DNA from: Lasiodiplodia sp. COLG20
Taxonomy: Eukaryota; Ascomycota; Dothideomycetes; Botryosphaeriales; Botryosphaeriaceae
Direction of reading: 5' to 3'
DNA length: 64,000 bases
NCBI GenBank assembly: GCA_009801085.1
Contig: VNWV01000001.1
Location: 930,001 to 994,000, forward strand
The notes below the pieces were generated by a model. It was not told where the DNA came from. It searched no databases and was given only the letters and a program-made list of their open reading frames with translations. Both the position numbers and the translations under genes were made by a program. Positions 45,081 through 57,213 of this stretch are shown piece by piece (within the stretch, counting starts at the first letter, position 1; each line of letters starts with the position of its first letter).

Positions 45081-48000
45081 TCACCATGTGCCGGGGCCGA
45101 AGTGCTCTCCCGGTTCGACAGTCTTATATGAGCATGCTTGCCAATCGCAACCCTAAGTCAAATACGTTAGTTCGCCGTCTAACAGCCCAGGGTTGAGACC
45201 AAACGCACCTGCTTGAAGATTTCGGTTCCCCACCAGCTAAATCCCTTGTTGAAGCCGGGGTAAATCACTCCGAAGAAAACGATGACAACGCCAACTGCGA
45301 CGCCGGAGTCAAGTGCCGCGGAAAGCGTCATGGTGTACTTCTTCCACCATGCGCTATGGCGAGTTCGGATGAAGTCGTTGAAAAGCCAGCAGACCACAGC
45401 CCACACCGAGAAGTTGAGGCCCGTTGCTGGCGGAATCCAGCTAAGACTTCCAAAGAGCACCGGAAGATTGACCTTTCGCCAAACGCTGTGCTTTTGCCTG
45501 CGGCCAAGGAGCCACACCCCAACGGGTGTAACCGCGCCGAGCAAGAACGCCCAAACAAGCGGTCTGTACAGCGCTCCAGGCCCGAAAAACCGCGCCGGTC
45601 CAACTACACCCCACAAAATGCTTCCGTTGAAATGAACCCGGGCGATTGGGCAATTGAAGCCGTTGATGGCCTCCGGCGTGCAGATACCAGGGATAAATGC
45701 CAGCATCCAGTTCAAAACGCCAATCTGAGTAAGGCTGGAAATAACCGTGGCCGCGAGCTGGAGCGTGAAAAGCAGTCTCGGCGGGATTTTCATGTAGTGG
45801 CCAAGTTTAAGGTCCGACGAGAATTTCAAGCCTTGAGTGGATGTGATATATCCATATGTCACAAACACCATGTTTGCAACCGGTCGTCCAGGAAACACTA
45901 CACCGCAAATGAGCTGACAAATGAGGTAAAGGCTACTTTGCTGGTTGGTGATCGCCATCACGATGCCGATAGGAATGAAGAGGAGGGTGCAAATTCCTAG
46001 AGCGAGCAAAAGACCGTACCAAGGCAGGTGGATGGGGTAACTGGAATCAAGTCAGGAGCTGTGCGTCGCATAGCTGCTAGGAAAACTTACTATTCCACCA
46101 CAAACATGCCAATTGCAGTCATGGCAACTCCTGTGAAGAGATACCACGACATTGGCGCATCTTTGTACCTCCTCATCAGCCGGTTGTGGACATCTTCCAC
46201 GCCCATCATGTTGTCCAGATCGGGCATCGAAGCTGTCATGCTACGGGTTGACTTCTTGTGGCGCAGGGAACGGTCTTCCTGAGGAATTTGCTGATACCCG
46301 GGTTGTTCGCTCTGTCCCTTGATCTCTTTCCAGGATGCTTTCCATTGCCGCAGAATATCCTTTCCGTGCCAGCATGCCGTATGCGAAAGCAGCGCAGTAA
46401 GAGCTGCGAATTGAAGGGCATAGCTCAGCACATACGTGATTGGCAAGAATACACGGCTGTAGCTCTCGTAGGCCTTTTCATCGAATAGGAAGTTGTCGGT
46501 GAGAATTTTGCTGACATCGTACGGTTTACCAGTGTTGTCGAAGACGGCGGCTGATAGAATTGGCATGTACGAGGAATACATGACGTTTAGGTAGTCTGGA
46601 ATGAAATCAGCAAGTATTACAGCAAATCGCACAGCATGAACATACACATTATGGGGGCCATGATCCACATGACAACCACTAGCCCTCCAACAATGTTGAG
46701 AGCAGCCCAAAAAGGCACGACCAGTGGGGAGCCGATATACGCAATCTGCGACCAATCAAATGTCATGGGAAACAGTCCGAGACCAGAGGCAACACCGAAC
46801 TAAAGACTGTCAGCGTCAAGTCGGACCATAAAAGGGCGGAGTTGGCTGACCAGATTTGCAACAACGACATTCTTGGGCGCAAACCATGTGATGACGCTGA
46901 AATAGCTCAGGGCTGGGAAGAGCAGACCAGGAAGGAAATAGAATGCTGCCGACCCCAGAAAGACATAGAGGAAAAACCTCATACGTGAAATATGCCACCC
47001 GTTGGCTGGTGCGTTGTCTTGCTTATGCAAGGTAGAAAACATTGATGTCGAGATCAAGGTGCCGGGCCAGATCATTCCGCTAGGTCTGACAAGGAAGCGT
47101 CGGGTCAGACCTGCAAGAGCATATCCCAGAACCTGAGTTGAGATGGTGAGGAGGATTTGATAGGTGATGGTGAGTTTCTGGTGGTAGAACATGGATTGCT
47201 CGACGATGACCTGGACAGTGCATTAGCGAGCGTGTGCGTCGAACATGCGCAAGACGTGCATACATCGGTAGCAAAAGCAAATCCGAACGAGACGTTGCTG
47301 CTGATATACACACAGCAGTGCTCTTTTTCATTCCACCTCCCCTGCGCAAGCCATAACCGAATGCTGCGTGCCCAGCTCCGTCCACGTTTGCCATGCAAAG
47401 CGCTGCTATCGCCATCTCTGCTTGCGCCGTTTGATGAGCCATAGTCCTGCGAGTCTGCGGCCCTGTGCTGGATTGACCCGTTGGTGAAGACTTCGGCAGG
47501 GTCATCAGGGCGTTTCAAAAGCTGATCCCATAGAAGACCAAGAGGGTGGACCAGCAGAAGCGCAATGACAGGTGTAATGCTAACGCTAGGGTATCTGAGG
47601 GAAAAGAACAAATTGGTTGAGGAGCCGAGAATGGAGAAAAGCATGGATAGCGTCCACATTCGAGGGGTATTGATTGAGAGAGAGGTGTCGTCGGAGGGCC
47701 GCACTGCAGCGCGCACCTGAGGGTAGGGCGAGTCGTCCGAGGGGCTTTCCTCAGCCGGCTTGCTCTGAACCTCTTCCTCGGCCTCCGAATTTCCCTCGGA
47801 ACCGTCAATATCGATGGCCGCAGAGTTGTCGGAGCGGCCTGACTCCGAGTGCGTGTCCTCATCGGACTCCATTTCTCCGTCCAGATTGCCTACCCAAGCC
47901 TCGACGGCGGAAGTGTGCTCGTCCGGCAGGTTGAAATTTGGTAAACTCTTCCTGCGGCTCCGCCTGCTGCCCTTGGGGTTCAGCAGCCGGCCGGTTGAAG

Positions 48001-48232
48001 CAAAGCGGCTGCGCGTCGACTTGCTCGACTCGGGCTCCTCGGATATGGTGTCAGCCTCGCGCAGGTTGCTGGCGGCCTTGCGCTTGCCGGTGCGGATGGC
48101 GTGGTCGAGGTCGTGCACGCCCTCATCGGCAGAACTTTCGTTGCTCGTGCTCAGCATCTGGACGGGCAAAGCGCCGTAGGAGCCGGTGCCCTGGGCGGGC
48201 GACGAGCGCAGCAGCAGCGGAACCTTTGACAT
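45081..48232 (-). CDS. OPT-family oligopeptide transporter
   Basis: Proton-coupled importer of small peptides or related compounds at the plasma or vacuolar membrane. Six exons: 48232-47264, 47210-46851, 46799-46646, 46595-46091, 46040-45209 and 45152-45081, giving 963 residues. The first ~190 residues are an acidic, Ser-rich cytosolic tail with basic-Ser sites (RRSRRKSLPNF). Family blocks follow: NEKEHCCVYISSNVSFGFAFATDVIVEQ, PSGMIWPGTLISTSMF, LFGVASGLGLFPMTFDWSQIAYIGSPL, NVMYSSYMPILSA, CGVVFPGRPVANMVFVTYGY and LPVLFGSLSWIPPATGLNFSVW. The last short exon encodes GCDWQACSYKTVEPGEHFGPGTW, matching OPT C-termini. Substrate not predictable. Confidence 0.93.
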
Positions 48233-49034
48233 GGTGGTGCGCGGGCGGGGGACAGTGCTGGGGCCCGGCGCGTGGGAGTCGCCGAGGGCGGAGGAAAATG
48301 TGGAAGAATGTGGCAGGCAGGCGTGAGGGTGTGGTGGTACAGCGCGGGGAGGGAGAGGTGGATAGGCAGCATCGGGGAGGTGGCTGATGCAGAGGGTTGC
48401 TTTTTTTGTGCTTCGGGATTGCGGCTTGGGCGTGCCATCTAGCTTGGGCGCGGCGGATGAGGCGTGGTCGTCAGGACGTGGACAACACGCTCCTGACGTG
48501 GAAGGACTGGCCGGCGCCTGTTCCGCGAGCTCGGAGGCCTGCATGCGACGGCGCGTCACTAACACAGCTGCGAGCCAGGCTTCTGGGACGCTTGGGGCTT
48601 GGGCAGGCTCTTCCATCAGATAACGAGGCTAGATCCGCCGTACGATAAAGCGGCGAAATGCGGAACGTGACTCAACGTGGGGCCTTGCCTCGCCTTTGCA
48701 GCGGCAGGCGCGGCGGTGAGCGCGGTCCTAGCAGCGATCGCAGGATTTTTTCTCTGCTCGTCACGCATCTCTCCCGCATGTGCGCATGACATGCTGCCCA
48801 CCCGCTGTCGTCACCGACGGAGCGACCGCCCAAATGCGCAGGCCCGTCCCTTGCAGCCCGCCGCCGACAAATAACACCGAGCCAGCCAGCCTGGCACGCG
48901 CGCCGCCCGCCTGTTGCACGCCTCTCTGACACTCAAGGGTCCTCGCTGCAAGCACGCTGTCTAGCATTTGTATCGTATTGTATTGTACATACTTTTACTG
49001 TACAGGGTATCGAGCCGCCGCCGCCGCCGCAAGC
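48233..49034. other. intergenic: OPT upstream region and BCS1-like 3' flank
   Basis: 800 nt, GC-rich, with a GCC/GCG-rich patch just beyond the BCS1-like stop (49012-49030). The OPT frame is open upstream of its Met to ~48616, but that part is Pro/Ser-rich and unlike the family. No RNA gene or other element was recognised. Confidence 0.5.
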
Positions 49035-50612
49035 TCACTCGTCTGACGAATTCAGCTTGCGCGCCAAATGCGCGTGCATCAATGCAACCTCGTCCAAACT
49101 GGCAATGGCGCCCTCCAGATCCTCCTTGTTGTAGAGGAACAGCCCCTGGAGCTCAGCCGGGCTCAGCGCACCCACTAGGCCGAGCTTACGCGCCTTTTCC
49201 AAAAACCTCTGCCGGCCCGCGCCGTCGGGATCCGCCTCGCCGTAGAAACGCTCCAACAGCTGCTTGATCTGCCAACCCGTTGCCTCTCCTATGCGCACTG
49301 TGACATCCACTCGGCCCGGCCGGATCAACGCCTCGTCCAACCGCTCCACATGGTTCGTCGTCAGGAAAAGTATACGCTCTTCGGCGCTAGCGACGCCGTC
49401 AAGCGCGTTGAGGAGCCCGGAGAAGGTGACTGATGCTCCAGAGTATCCGTCCTCATTGGCTTGTTTGCGATTCACCCAGGCCGCGTCCGCATCCTCTAGG
49501 AGCACCAATGTCCGCGGGGGCACCTTGGTCAGCATGAATTGCAACCTGTCATCAGTCATGCCCCGCTGGCTCAGGTTAAGCATAGCGATGTTGAAATTTA
49601 AGTGGCCCGCAAGCGCCTCAATAACCGAGCTTTTACCCGTCCCCGGCGGGCCGTAGAGCAGGTAGCCCCTCCGATACGGAATTCCCCGGTCAAAGTACCA
49701 CTCTCGCTTCTGGATGAATTCCTGTAGGTCCTGGACCAGCCGCTCCTTGACCCCTTCTTCGAGCACCACCGACTCGAGCGGCCTCTTCCGCTTCGGCTGC
49801 CCGAAAGGCTTCCAGTCAAATGCGTCCGGGACAAGGACGATTGTCTTGCCCTCTTGGTTCTGCTGTGCCATCTTATGGGCCTCGGCAAAGAGCTGCTCAA
49901 AGACGTGCTTGTGAGCTTGCAGTGTCGTGAGCGTGACCGTCTCGAAGGGTTCGCCATTGGTGTCCAAATGATTTCCCTGGCGCTCTCGGTTGACCAACAT
50001 CCAAGCGTTTTTGTAGCGCATGATGTGTTTGCCATGTCCGGGCTGAAGATAGAAGTCGGTTACTTGTACGCCGTCGGCACGCTTGTACGTGCTTGTATTG
50101 AGCTGGAGATGGTGCATTTGGGGAGTGATTCGGCGTGCGAGCGCATCGAACAAGCCACGGCTTGCGGCATCTCTGGATTATTCATTAGAAGACTCAATCA
50201 GCTGCGGTGGGCAGGATTGCGACGCACCGAGAAGTCTCAGCAGCAGCCTCTGATCCTAACGCATGGCCCCGGTGGTACATCCATTGCAGCAACCATGGAT
50301 AGGCATCGACATTCTTTGTAATTTCCAGCTCGACGAGCATGCGACGGCGGAGGAGCACGGCACCACGCTTGATACCCTGTTGAGCTAGGCGACCAAAAGT
50401 TGCAAGGCCTGCAAGGCCAAAGCCCTGGGGATATGCTGTCAGCAACGCGCCCTGGCGTATGCATGTTGGATCGGACTGACAGCAGTGAAGTAGGGATTGC
50501 CCGTGAGTTGGGCAATGAGAGAGCCGCCGCCATCGCTGGTGCTCGCGGAGAGAGACTCGGCTAGCTGCTGCTGAGGTTGCGGCGGAGATTCGGGCCCATG
50601 ATTGCGATCCAT
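49035..50612 (-). CDS. BCS1-like mitochondrial AAA ATPase
   Basis: AAA chaperone of the inner-membrane BCS1 type, which inserts the Rieske Fe-S protein into complex III. Exons 50612-50481, 50424-50228 and 50172-49035 give 488 residues. A membrane-proximal N-terminal segment (GFGLAGLATFGRLAQQGIKRGAVLLRRRMLVELEI) matches BCS1 topology. The BCS1-specific domain follows (FYLQPGHGKHIMRYKNAWMLVNRER; LTTLQAHKHVFEQLFAEAHKMA). The AAA module has Walker A GPPGTGKSS (~283), Walker B LVLLEDADAA (~330) and the sensor/arginine region LFLTTNHVERLDEALIRPGRVD. Fungi can have several BCS1 paralogues, so the true complex III orthologue is not proven. Confidence 0.92.
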
Positions 50613-50992
50613 CAACAGGCAGGTTTCGCGGTGTTGCGCTTGTCGAGCTCCGAAAATTTGGGAAGCCGCGACCGGCGCGCGTCATGGCGCATGGCTGCTG
50701 CCAAGCTCAGATCCCGGCGATCAGCCATTCCTCTTGCGGTCTGGGCTGCGGCCATAGCTCGCTTCCTCTTCCAGATACAGGACCCTTGTTGGTCGCAGCA
50801 GTTGCTCCCGCTTCCACACTCCATGTTCTGCATTCTCTGCCCGCTCGCCTACGTTTCGCCTCATGGAGCAGCAGGCCGCCGCTCGCGGCGATACTCTCGA
50901 AATCGACGCAGAATATCTCCGTTTCCTGGTCACGCAGTAAGCCTTACTCCGCAGCTGCTTGAAGATCTGATGCTAACGCGAACGAAGCGCGC
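50613..50992. promoter_or_regulatory. upstream region between BCS1-like and RRM genes, with possible extra 5' exon
   Basis: 380 nt between the divergent starts. An ATG at 50863 opens a 25-codon frame (MEQQAAARGDTLEIDAEYL...) that ends at a TAA overlapping a GTAAGC. A CTAAC-like branch sequence lies at ~50973. It could be a first coding exon of the RRM gene, but no strong donor keeps the frame (only GTTTCC after 50920 with an acceptor before 50988), so it is left out. Confidence 0.4.
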
Positions 50993-52579
50993 ATGCTGTA
51001 CGTCTTGCAGGGCTTCAATGTTTCCATCTGCGGTATCTTTGAGCTAACGAATGGAAAGACACGTCCCTTAGATCCGTTTGATTCTTCTATGGTGCGGATT
51101 CGTGGCATCGAGTATGATTTCCTGGTGAGTATCTACTGCCATCATGTGCAAACGCACCTACCGCTAACCTTCAGTCATGACAGAAGCGCAGTCTTACTGA
51201 CTATCGTACGAACCTACTGCTTCCTCTGATCAAGAAGTTTTTAACATGACACAGTCACCCTCCGGAAGAACATGCTTGATTATGGTATCAAGCCTACCAT
51301 TATTGAAGCGTTCTTGAATCCGGACGGCTTCGGCGCGCCTTCTAACACTACACAGCGCTTCAGTGGCCTTGGTGCTGGAATATCAATGCCCGAGTCAACG
51401 GAACATCCTGTACCTGGCTCCTTCGACCATGACACGCACATTCTCACAGGAAACCCCGTCATGAATGAGACTGCGCTTCGCCCCAATGAACGCTGGTACG
51501 ATAGCGTCATTGCCTCGGAGACTGAAGTCGGCTTTAGTGCTACCCCGAATGTCTTCGTTGCTCACAACCCAGAAGCCACCGTCTTTCAGATGCCCGAGCA
51601 ATCCGAATCTGAGTATGACCTTCCCGTGACCGGAGGTAGCAATGACTATGGCCGCGAGTACAACGTTGAGCACGATACATCTTCTACACTGGGACACATC
51701 TCACTCAATGATAAACGTACCATTGAAATCACGGGCTTTTCGCCAGCTACTTCTCTCAAGGAGGTTGTTGCGCACGTCAAAGGGGGCATGATTGTCGAGG
51801 CCTACCGTTGTAATGATCGAGTTGTACGCCTCTCCTTTCTACATGGCGTAGACGCCGAAGCTTTCTACACATACGCAAAGCGCCATGACATCTATATCAA
51901 CAACAAGCGGGTACGTTATAATTGCCCATAAAACAATATATGACAATTGACTACAGCAGTGTACAGGTTGCAGTCAATTGGTCTGGTCGGCAGTGGACAA
52001 TCTCTCCCTTCATAGAGAGCAAGATCATGCACGGAGCTACACGCGTCTTGCGTCTATACGAAGCGTGTCGCTATCTCACTGAGCAAAATGTTCGCCTTGA
52101 CATGGATCATATTGACAACCTTGTTATCCTCGACGTCAAGCCTCAAGGAAATGATCTTGTTGTATACACTAATTCAGTGCAACTTTGTGGATTCGCTCGT
52201 AGCTGTATGGCTCCCATAACTTGCTCATTCTGAGGAAGCACCGAGGCAATTGCTGACCGCATTAGGCATGATGTCACGCAAGCCGTACAAGTCACTGAAG
52301 ATTGGATTCGAGAGAGATGACTGCGACGAGCCTCTTCCCCAACGCGTTCGTCCTAACTACGTCAATTCCACTCGCCCAACTTCTCAGCACACGTTGCACC
52401 CAAGGGCTTCCGGCAACTTCTACGATGTCCTCGATTTGGAGCCCACGGAAGATGAGGAAGATGAGGAAGATGACAATAGTCTATGGCAGACTAGCAGACA
52501 CGATAGAGTTTCCAGTGGCCTCTCCTCGGATATCTACGAGGCGCGCCGGGATGATTCAGACCCCATACTCTTCGATTAA
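50993..52579 (+). CDS. RNA-binding protein with two RRM-like domains
   Basis: Preferred model: 50993-51124, 51184-51205, 51255-51910, 51967-52204 and 52266-52579, 453 residues. The N-terminal exons join to EYDFLKRSLTDY-LTLRKNMLDYGIKPTIIEAFL, a helical segment like those at the start of other fungal RRM proteins. RRM-like folds lie near residues 208-275 (TIEITGFSP to KRVAVNW) and 290-360 (GATRVLRLYEACRYLT to FARSCMMSRKPYK). The C-terminal tail is acidic (EDEEDEEDD). Alternative: without the 49-nt intron 51206-51254, a small protein ends at 51249 and a separate 396-residue protein starts at 51272. RNA targets are unknown. The N-terminus is the weakest part of the model. Confidence 0.65.
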
Positions 52580-53938
52580 GCCTGCTTTTGTCAGCTATGA
52601 AGAGGCTGAGTCTCTTGTTGGGGCGAATTCTACTCACAGACAAAATCGCCACAACACCGTTTGCGCTGGATCAATGCCATCCTCCAGCAAGCAAACCGAG
52701 TGAAAATCACTTCCAGCAGCACCTCCGGTAGCGGTCTGATCTCGAGCCTGGACATTGATCCCACTGGGCTGACTGCCATGGCCATACGGCACCGAATCAG
52801 AAGTCCTATCAAGTGTCATTCTCAGCTCAGTACGAAAGTTCTGAGACTGGTGCCCTTAACCTCTGAGTTCATTCCTTACTAACATGCTTTCTTCCTTTCA
52901 TGATTCAGTATTCTTTGGCCTCCTATTCGCTTAGTGACTTCTCTATCTGCACATTAATTCCTCAGTCAATCGGTCAGAACACAGTAGATATCCCACATGA
53001 GCCTGGTCCCTGAGTTTACGGCATCGCGGTGCACTAGACATAGGAAGTTGGACTTCATTGATACCTCGGATGTGGCGTAGTCTAGGATAAGGAAATTCAG
53101 GAAACGAGCAGAATCAATCTGCCAAATAGATTCATCACATCCCTACATTCGGTCTTGCAAAAGAAAGCATCATCGACGTTGTACTCGCGCCTCAAATTCT
53201 AGCAAAGCGATGGCAACTGGCCAAGTCTATCTTAAATACTATGGCCATTTTTACCTCTTCACTGAATCACACATGGTGTCAACTAGACCCGTGCGGCTCG
53301 ATGAATTCAGGATGCAAACGAGACTAGCAGCAACTTGCGTAAAGCTCAACCGAACCTCTAACCTGATCAGCGTATAGAATCACCGAGACTTGACGGCCAG
53401 TAGCAAGCGAGCTTAAGCCATGAAATGCCAAAATGACATTCTTAACCATCATTCATATATCCCAAAGGGTACTAACTATTCGCAATGTTCCCCCCTACCG
53501 ACCGTCCCACGAGACATGCAACAGCAGCATGCGTAAAGGGGAGAAAAGAAAAAAACTCCCAAGCCGGTCTTTTTTGTTCTGCCTCTTTTCAAACAGTCCC
53601 GCATTCAGTTCCAGCAACCACGACCACAAACGACAACGGCCTTGACACGTGCTTTTTCTCTTTTGGATCCCCGGGAACCAATCAACCTGGTGATAGAACT
53701 CCTACCCATGCACGGTTTTTGCAAAACAAGAGTCTAAGCAAATGATGCCACCGGCGAGGACCAGAACGAACTACTGGCCAAACGTCGGTGCTTCCTCGCT
53801 CATCGCACACATCTGGTGTCCGTAGTGGCAGGCTCCTTCGTCGCGAGAGCCCTCTTAAAGGCCGCATACACATCGAAACCAACCCTGGACCCACCTGTGC
53901 TTCAATTATGAGGCATTCCCAGATTAGGATCCAGGTAT
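52580..53938. other. convergent intergenic region
   Basis: 1.36 kb between the RRM and eIF3l stops. The eIF3l-side frame reads on through an unspliced intron to ~53682 but this is not coding. No RNA gene, repeat or transposon remnant was recognised. Confidence 0.5.
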
Positions 53939-55478
53939 CTAGTAGGTCCTGGCCAGGTTGCGGAGATACCAGTCTACGAGCCTGCGGCCCACCTTGGCCT
54001 CGGAAACGTGAATGAGATCCTGTTTGACAGTCAGCATGCAAAACCAAAGATGATTTGTGAACAGTGGGTTCACTTACGCCCTCCATAGCGTAGTCGAGGT
54101 CGCTGCTGTTGACGACATCGCCGTCGAGCAGACCACCCTCGCTCCACCTAACCTGCCTGCTCCTCTGCTTGTTGACGAGCAGCCAGCAGCGGAGCTTCTC
54201 GGGCTCCACGTCGAGGAAACCGGCCAGCTTCTTGAGATCCATGGTAGTGTAGAGCTTCAGGTAGCTCTTGACGGTGGGCGACCACATGTTGTTCTTAACC
54301 TCCTCCATGAAGATGCGGCAATGGTGGTCAATGGGGTCCACGTTGACCTCCGGGTTGTCGAAGTCCGGAGGGGTGGGGGAGATGAACTTGGGGCAAGCCT
54401 GGCGGAAGAGCTCCTCGAACAGGGGCAGGGCCTCGGGACCGCCACGCTGGAGACGGTTGAACTGCTCGCCGTACTTCTCACGGAGAGCGGAGTGGATGGT
54501 GTCGTCCAGCCTGGTGGGGTGGAAGGCAACGCAGATGGCGATCAGAGCGTACATCTGATCGTTCTTCTTGGTGATGGAGTCGTACTGAGCGTTCTTCTGG
54601 AAGTTCTTGGTCCTCGAGACGTAGACCAGGATATGGCTGAACATGCGGATGGCGTCGGCGTAGCGGCGCATCATCATGTAGGAGAAACCAACATAGTAGT
54701 AGGTGGTGAAGTGAGCGGCCATGACACGGGCAAACATGGCCTTCTTGTTGAGCTCGATGTCGTCGAGGGTCTTGAGGGCCAGGCTGAAATCACCGAGCAG
54801 GCAGTGAACGCGGAGCAGGCCGATGATGGAGAAGTAGCCGAGCATCTTGTACAGCGGGCGGTTGCCGTACTCGCCGGCGAACTGGGCGGGATCCTCGCCA
54901 CGCTTCATGGCGGCCAGCTGCTCGCTGATCTGCGAGCGCTGGATCAGCGAGTACAGGACGTTCAGAACGCTGTAGCAGCCCCAGGTGTTGGGGTTCTCGC
55001 GGAGCAGCTGGATCTCCTCCTCGTTGTCGCCCTTCAGCGCAACCTTTTGTCTGAAGCTGCAGAAGCTGTTGAACTGGTAGATGAACTCATCGATGACATC
55101 CCAGGCCCAGTAGTACTGTACATGCATCAGCACGACCGGTCTTCACAGAATGTATGCAGGGGTGCTCACGTTGGGAACCTCGAGGTCGACAGGGCCATCG
55201 GAGTTGAGGATGAAGTGGAAGAGGCTGCAGTAGTTGTCGTAGCTGGCGAACTTGGTCTCGAGGGTGGCCTGGAACTCAAGCGGGGTGGCAGCGGCGGCAA
55301 GCTGGGCGTGGATGTCCTGGCCGCCGAGCGACGAAGTGCGGTCGAGAGCGTCCATGCCATCGTCGTACTGGACCTGCTCGCGGTAGTCGTTGGCGAGGGC
55401 CTCCTCCTCGACGTCCGAGTCATCGGCGTGCACGCGCACGGGCGTCTCGGCCTGCGGGATGTTGTTGCGCAAGCTCAT
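53939..55478 (-). CDS. eukaryotic translation initiation factor 3 subunit l
   Basis: PCI-domain component of eIF3, which organises the 43S preinitiation complex. Exons 55478-55170, 55115-54078 and 54019-53939 give 475 residues. Diagnostic segments are LDLEVPN-YYWAWDVIDEFIYQFNSFC (VDLEVPN here, restored by removing a 54-nt intron), PNTWGCYSVLNVLYSLIQRSQI, MLGYFSIIGLLRVHCLLGDFSLALKTLDDIE, YYYVGFSYMMMRRYADAIR, QMYALIAICVAFHPTRLDD, and the PCI winged-helix end KSYLKLYTTMDLKKLAGFLDVEPEKLRCWLL. The short last exon (DLIHVSEAKVGRRLVDWYLRN) matches eIF3l C-termini. Absent from baker's yeast but common in filamentous fungi. Confidence 0.96.
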
Positions 55479-55691
55479 GGTGGGCGAGTAGAAGGCGCGG
55501 CGGGATGCGCGGGGGGCGGTGGGTGGGCGTGCGGTGGAGCGTGTCGAGGCGTCGCGCGTCGTGAGGATTGAATTTGGTGTTTCGCTTGGTGTGCGAGCCC
55601 GAAGGCCGCCTTATCGATAAGGACCACTAGGCCAACCCGCCTGCGGGGGAAGCCCACTCTCCGCCTCACCTACGGTTAATAACGTTGCACA
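55479..55691. promoter_or_regulatory. shared head-to-head promoter region (eIF3l / nitrilase)
   Basis: 213 nt separate the divergent start codons, the tightest pair in the window. No TATA box was recognised. Bidirectional activity is inferred from layout. Confidence 0.5.
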
Positions 55692-56873
55692 ATGGCCCAG
55701 ACAATCAAGGTCGCAGTGATTCAGCTGCATCCCAAGGTCCGTTCTCGCCGTGACGTGCTCGCTCCATCGCTCACACGCAACCGCTGCAGCCCCTCCAAAT
55801 CGAGCACAATTTCAACAAAGCTGCAAGTTTTGTCAAGTCGGCTGCACTGCAGGGCGCTGAACTTGCTGTGCTACCTGAATACCACCTGACCAACTGGGTC
55901 CCAAAAGATCCTGGCTTCCTCCCGCTTTGCGAGCAATGGGAAACCTACCTCAAGAAGTATCAGGCCCTCGCTAAAGAACATCGGATCTGCATTGTCCCCG
56001 GCACCATCGTCGAGAGACACCGCGACGCCGAGAAAGAAGAGGACAAACTACTCAATGTTGCCTATTTCATCAATCAGGATGGTGAGATCATCGGCAAATA
56101 CGTGAAGAAAAACCTGTGGTAGGTGAGCCCTGAGCGGACAGTTTTTTAATTATCCCGCCTCCCTGTCTCAGTCCCAAACCTGCCATTCGCTTGCCCTTGT
56201 TTCTCCAAGGCTGCTGCTTATTCGAACTCTCCTACAGGGGCCCGGAGCGCGAACATCTCACCTCATCCGGCCGCGACATCCACGAGGTCTTCGACACCCC
56301 AATCGGCCGCGTTGGCATGCTCGTCTGTTGGGATCTGGCGTTCCCAGAAGCATTCCGTGAACTGATCTCACAAGGTGCTAAGATCATTATTATTCCATCA
56401 TTCTGTCAGTCCACTCCTCATTGAATGTCTTAAAGACATCACTTTTGACTAAATGTTTCCAGGGACATTGGCCGACTGTTCACCTAAAGGCCTTGGCTAC
56501 AACCCGTCCTCCGAAGCCCTCTTCCTCGATAGTATGCTGACTGCACGCGCTTTCGAGAACACTTGCGGTAAGCACATTTTTTCCACAAGGGAGCCACCCT
56601 CTTAGCTTTCGACATCTAACTTTTCACTCCGCAGCCATCATCTTTTCCAACGCTGGCGGTCCTGCTGGAAAGGGGTATGCCGGGGTCTCGCAAGTTACGG
56701 TCCCCTACATCGGTCCTGTGACTCGCCTGGGCAGCTGTGCCGAGGGCATGAGTATTGTCGACCTCGATCTTACCATCCTTGAGGATGCGGAACAGAACTA
56801 TCAGGTTCGCTCAGACCTGGCCCGTCACGATTGGCACTATGATTACCGGCACAACGCAAAGGGGAAGCTTTGA
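55692..56873 (+). CDS. carbon-nitrogen hydrolase (nitrilase superfamily, amidase-like)
   Basis: Five exons, 55692-55736, 55790-56118, 56238-56404, 56463-56567 and 56635-56873, give 294 residues. The nitrilase catalytic set is intact: Glu45 in LAVLPEYHL, Lys121 in GKYVKKNLW and Cys155 in GMLVCWDLAFPEAFRE. Intron removal rebuilds NLW-GPEREHLTSSG and PSFW-TLADCSPKG. The enzyme should hydrolyse a C-N bond of an amide, carbamoyl or nitrile compound in the cytosol. The DCSPKGLGYNPSSEALFLDSML region resembles fungal aliphatic-amidase/carbamoylputrescine-amidase-like branches, but the substrate is not fixed by sequence. Confidence 0.92.
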
Positions 56874-57213
56874 AGATCGAAACGAGCAATGTAAAGTGAA
56901 GATTCAAAGTGGAAGAAGATTTTTATTTGATATACTGCTCTCAACCTGGCCGGTCAAAATATTCCCAAATTTTATCAATGAGTGTATTCGGAAGAATGAG
57001 GGAAAGAGTAAAGGAAAAAAAGAATGACAACTGTTCCCAGTCTAACGGATGTGAAGAGAAAAAGCAGAAGAACAAACCTTGGTCTAAATCTCAATGTGCA
57101 CCGTTCTCTACGGGTATACCCAAATGTTAACAAAAAGTTTTAACCCATCCAACTCCGTTGATACTATTACAGAAAGAAATCACCCCTATGGCCATGTTCG
57201 TTCCTAGTAGCGT
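56874..57213. other. convergent intergenic gap (nitrilase / peroxidase)
   Basis: 340 nt holding two 3' UTRs. It is A-rich on the plus strand. No further feature was recognised. Confidence 0.55.

Noticed and set aside
53682..54077. Extension of the eIF3l frame past its second exon
   Set aside because: This is read-through of a canonical intron; splicing at GTAAGT to the exon at 54019-53939 gives the conserved C-terminus.
54057..55571. 504-codon plus-strand frame opposite eIF3l
   Set aside because: Antisense shadow caused by strong codon bias of eIF3l; the minus-strand protein is clearly conserved.
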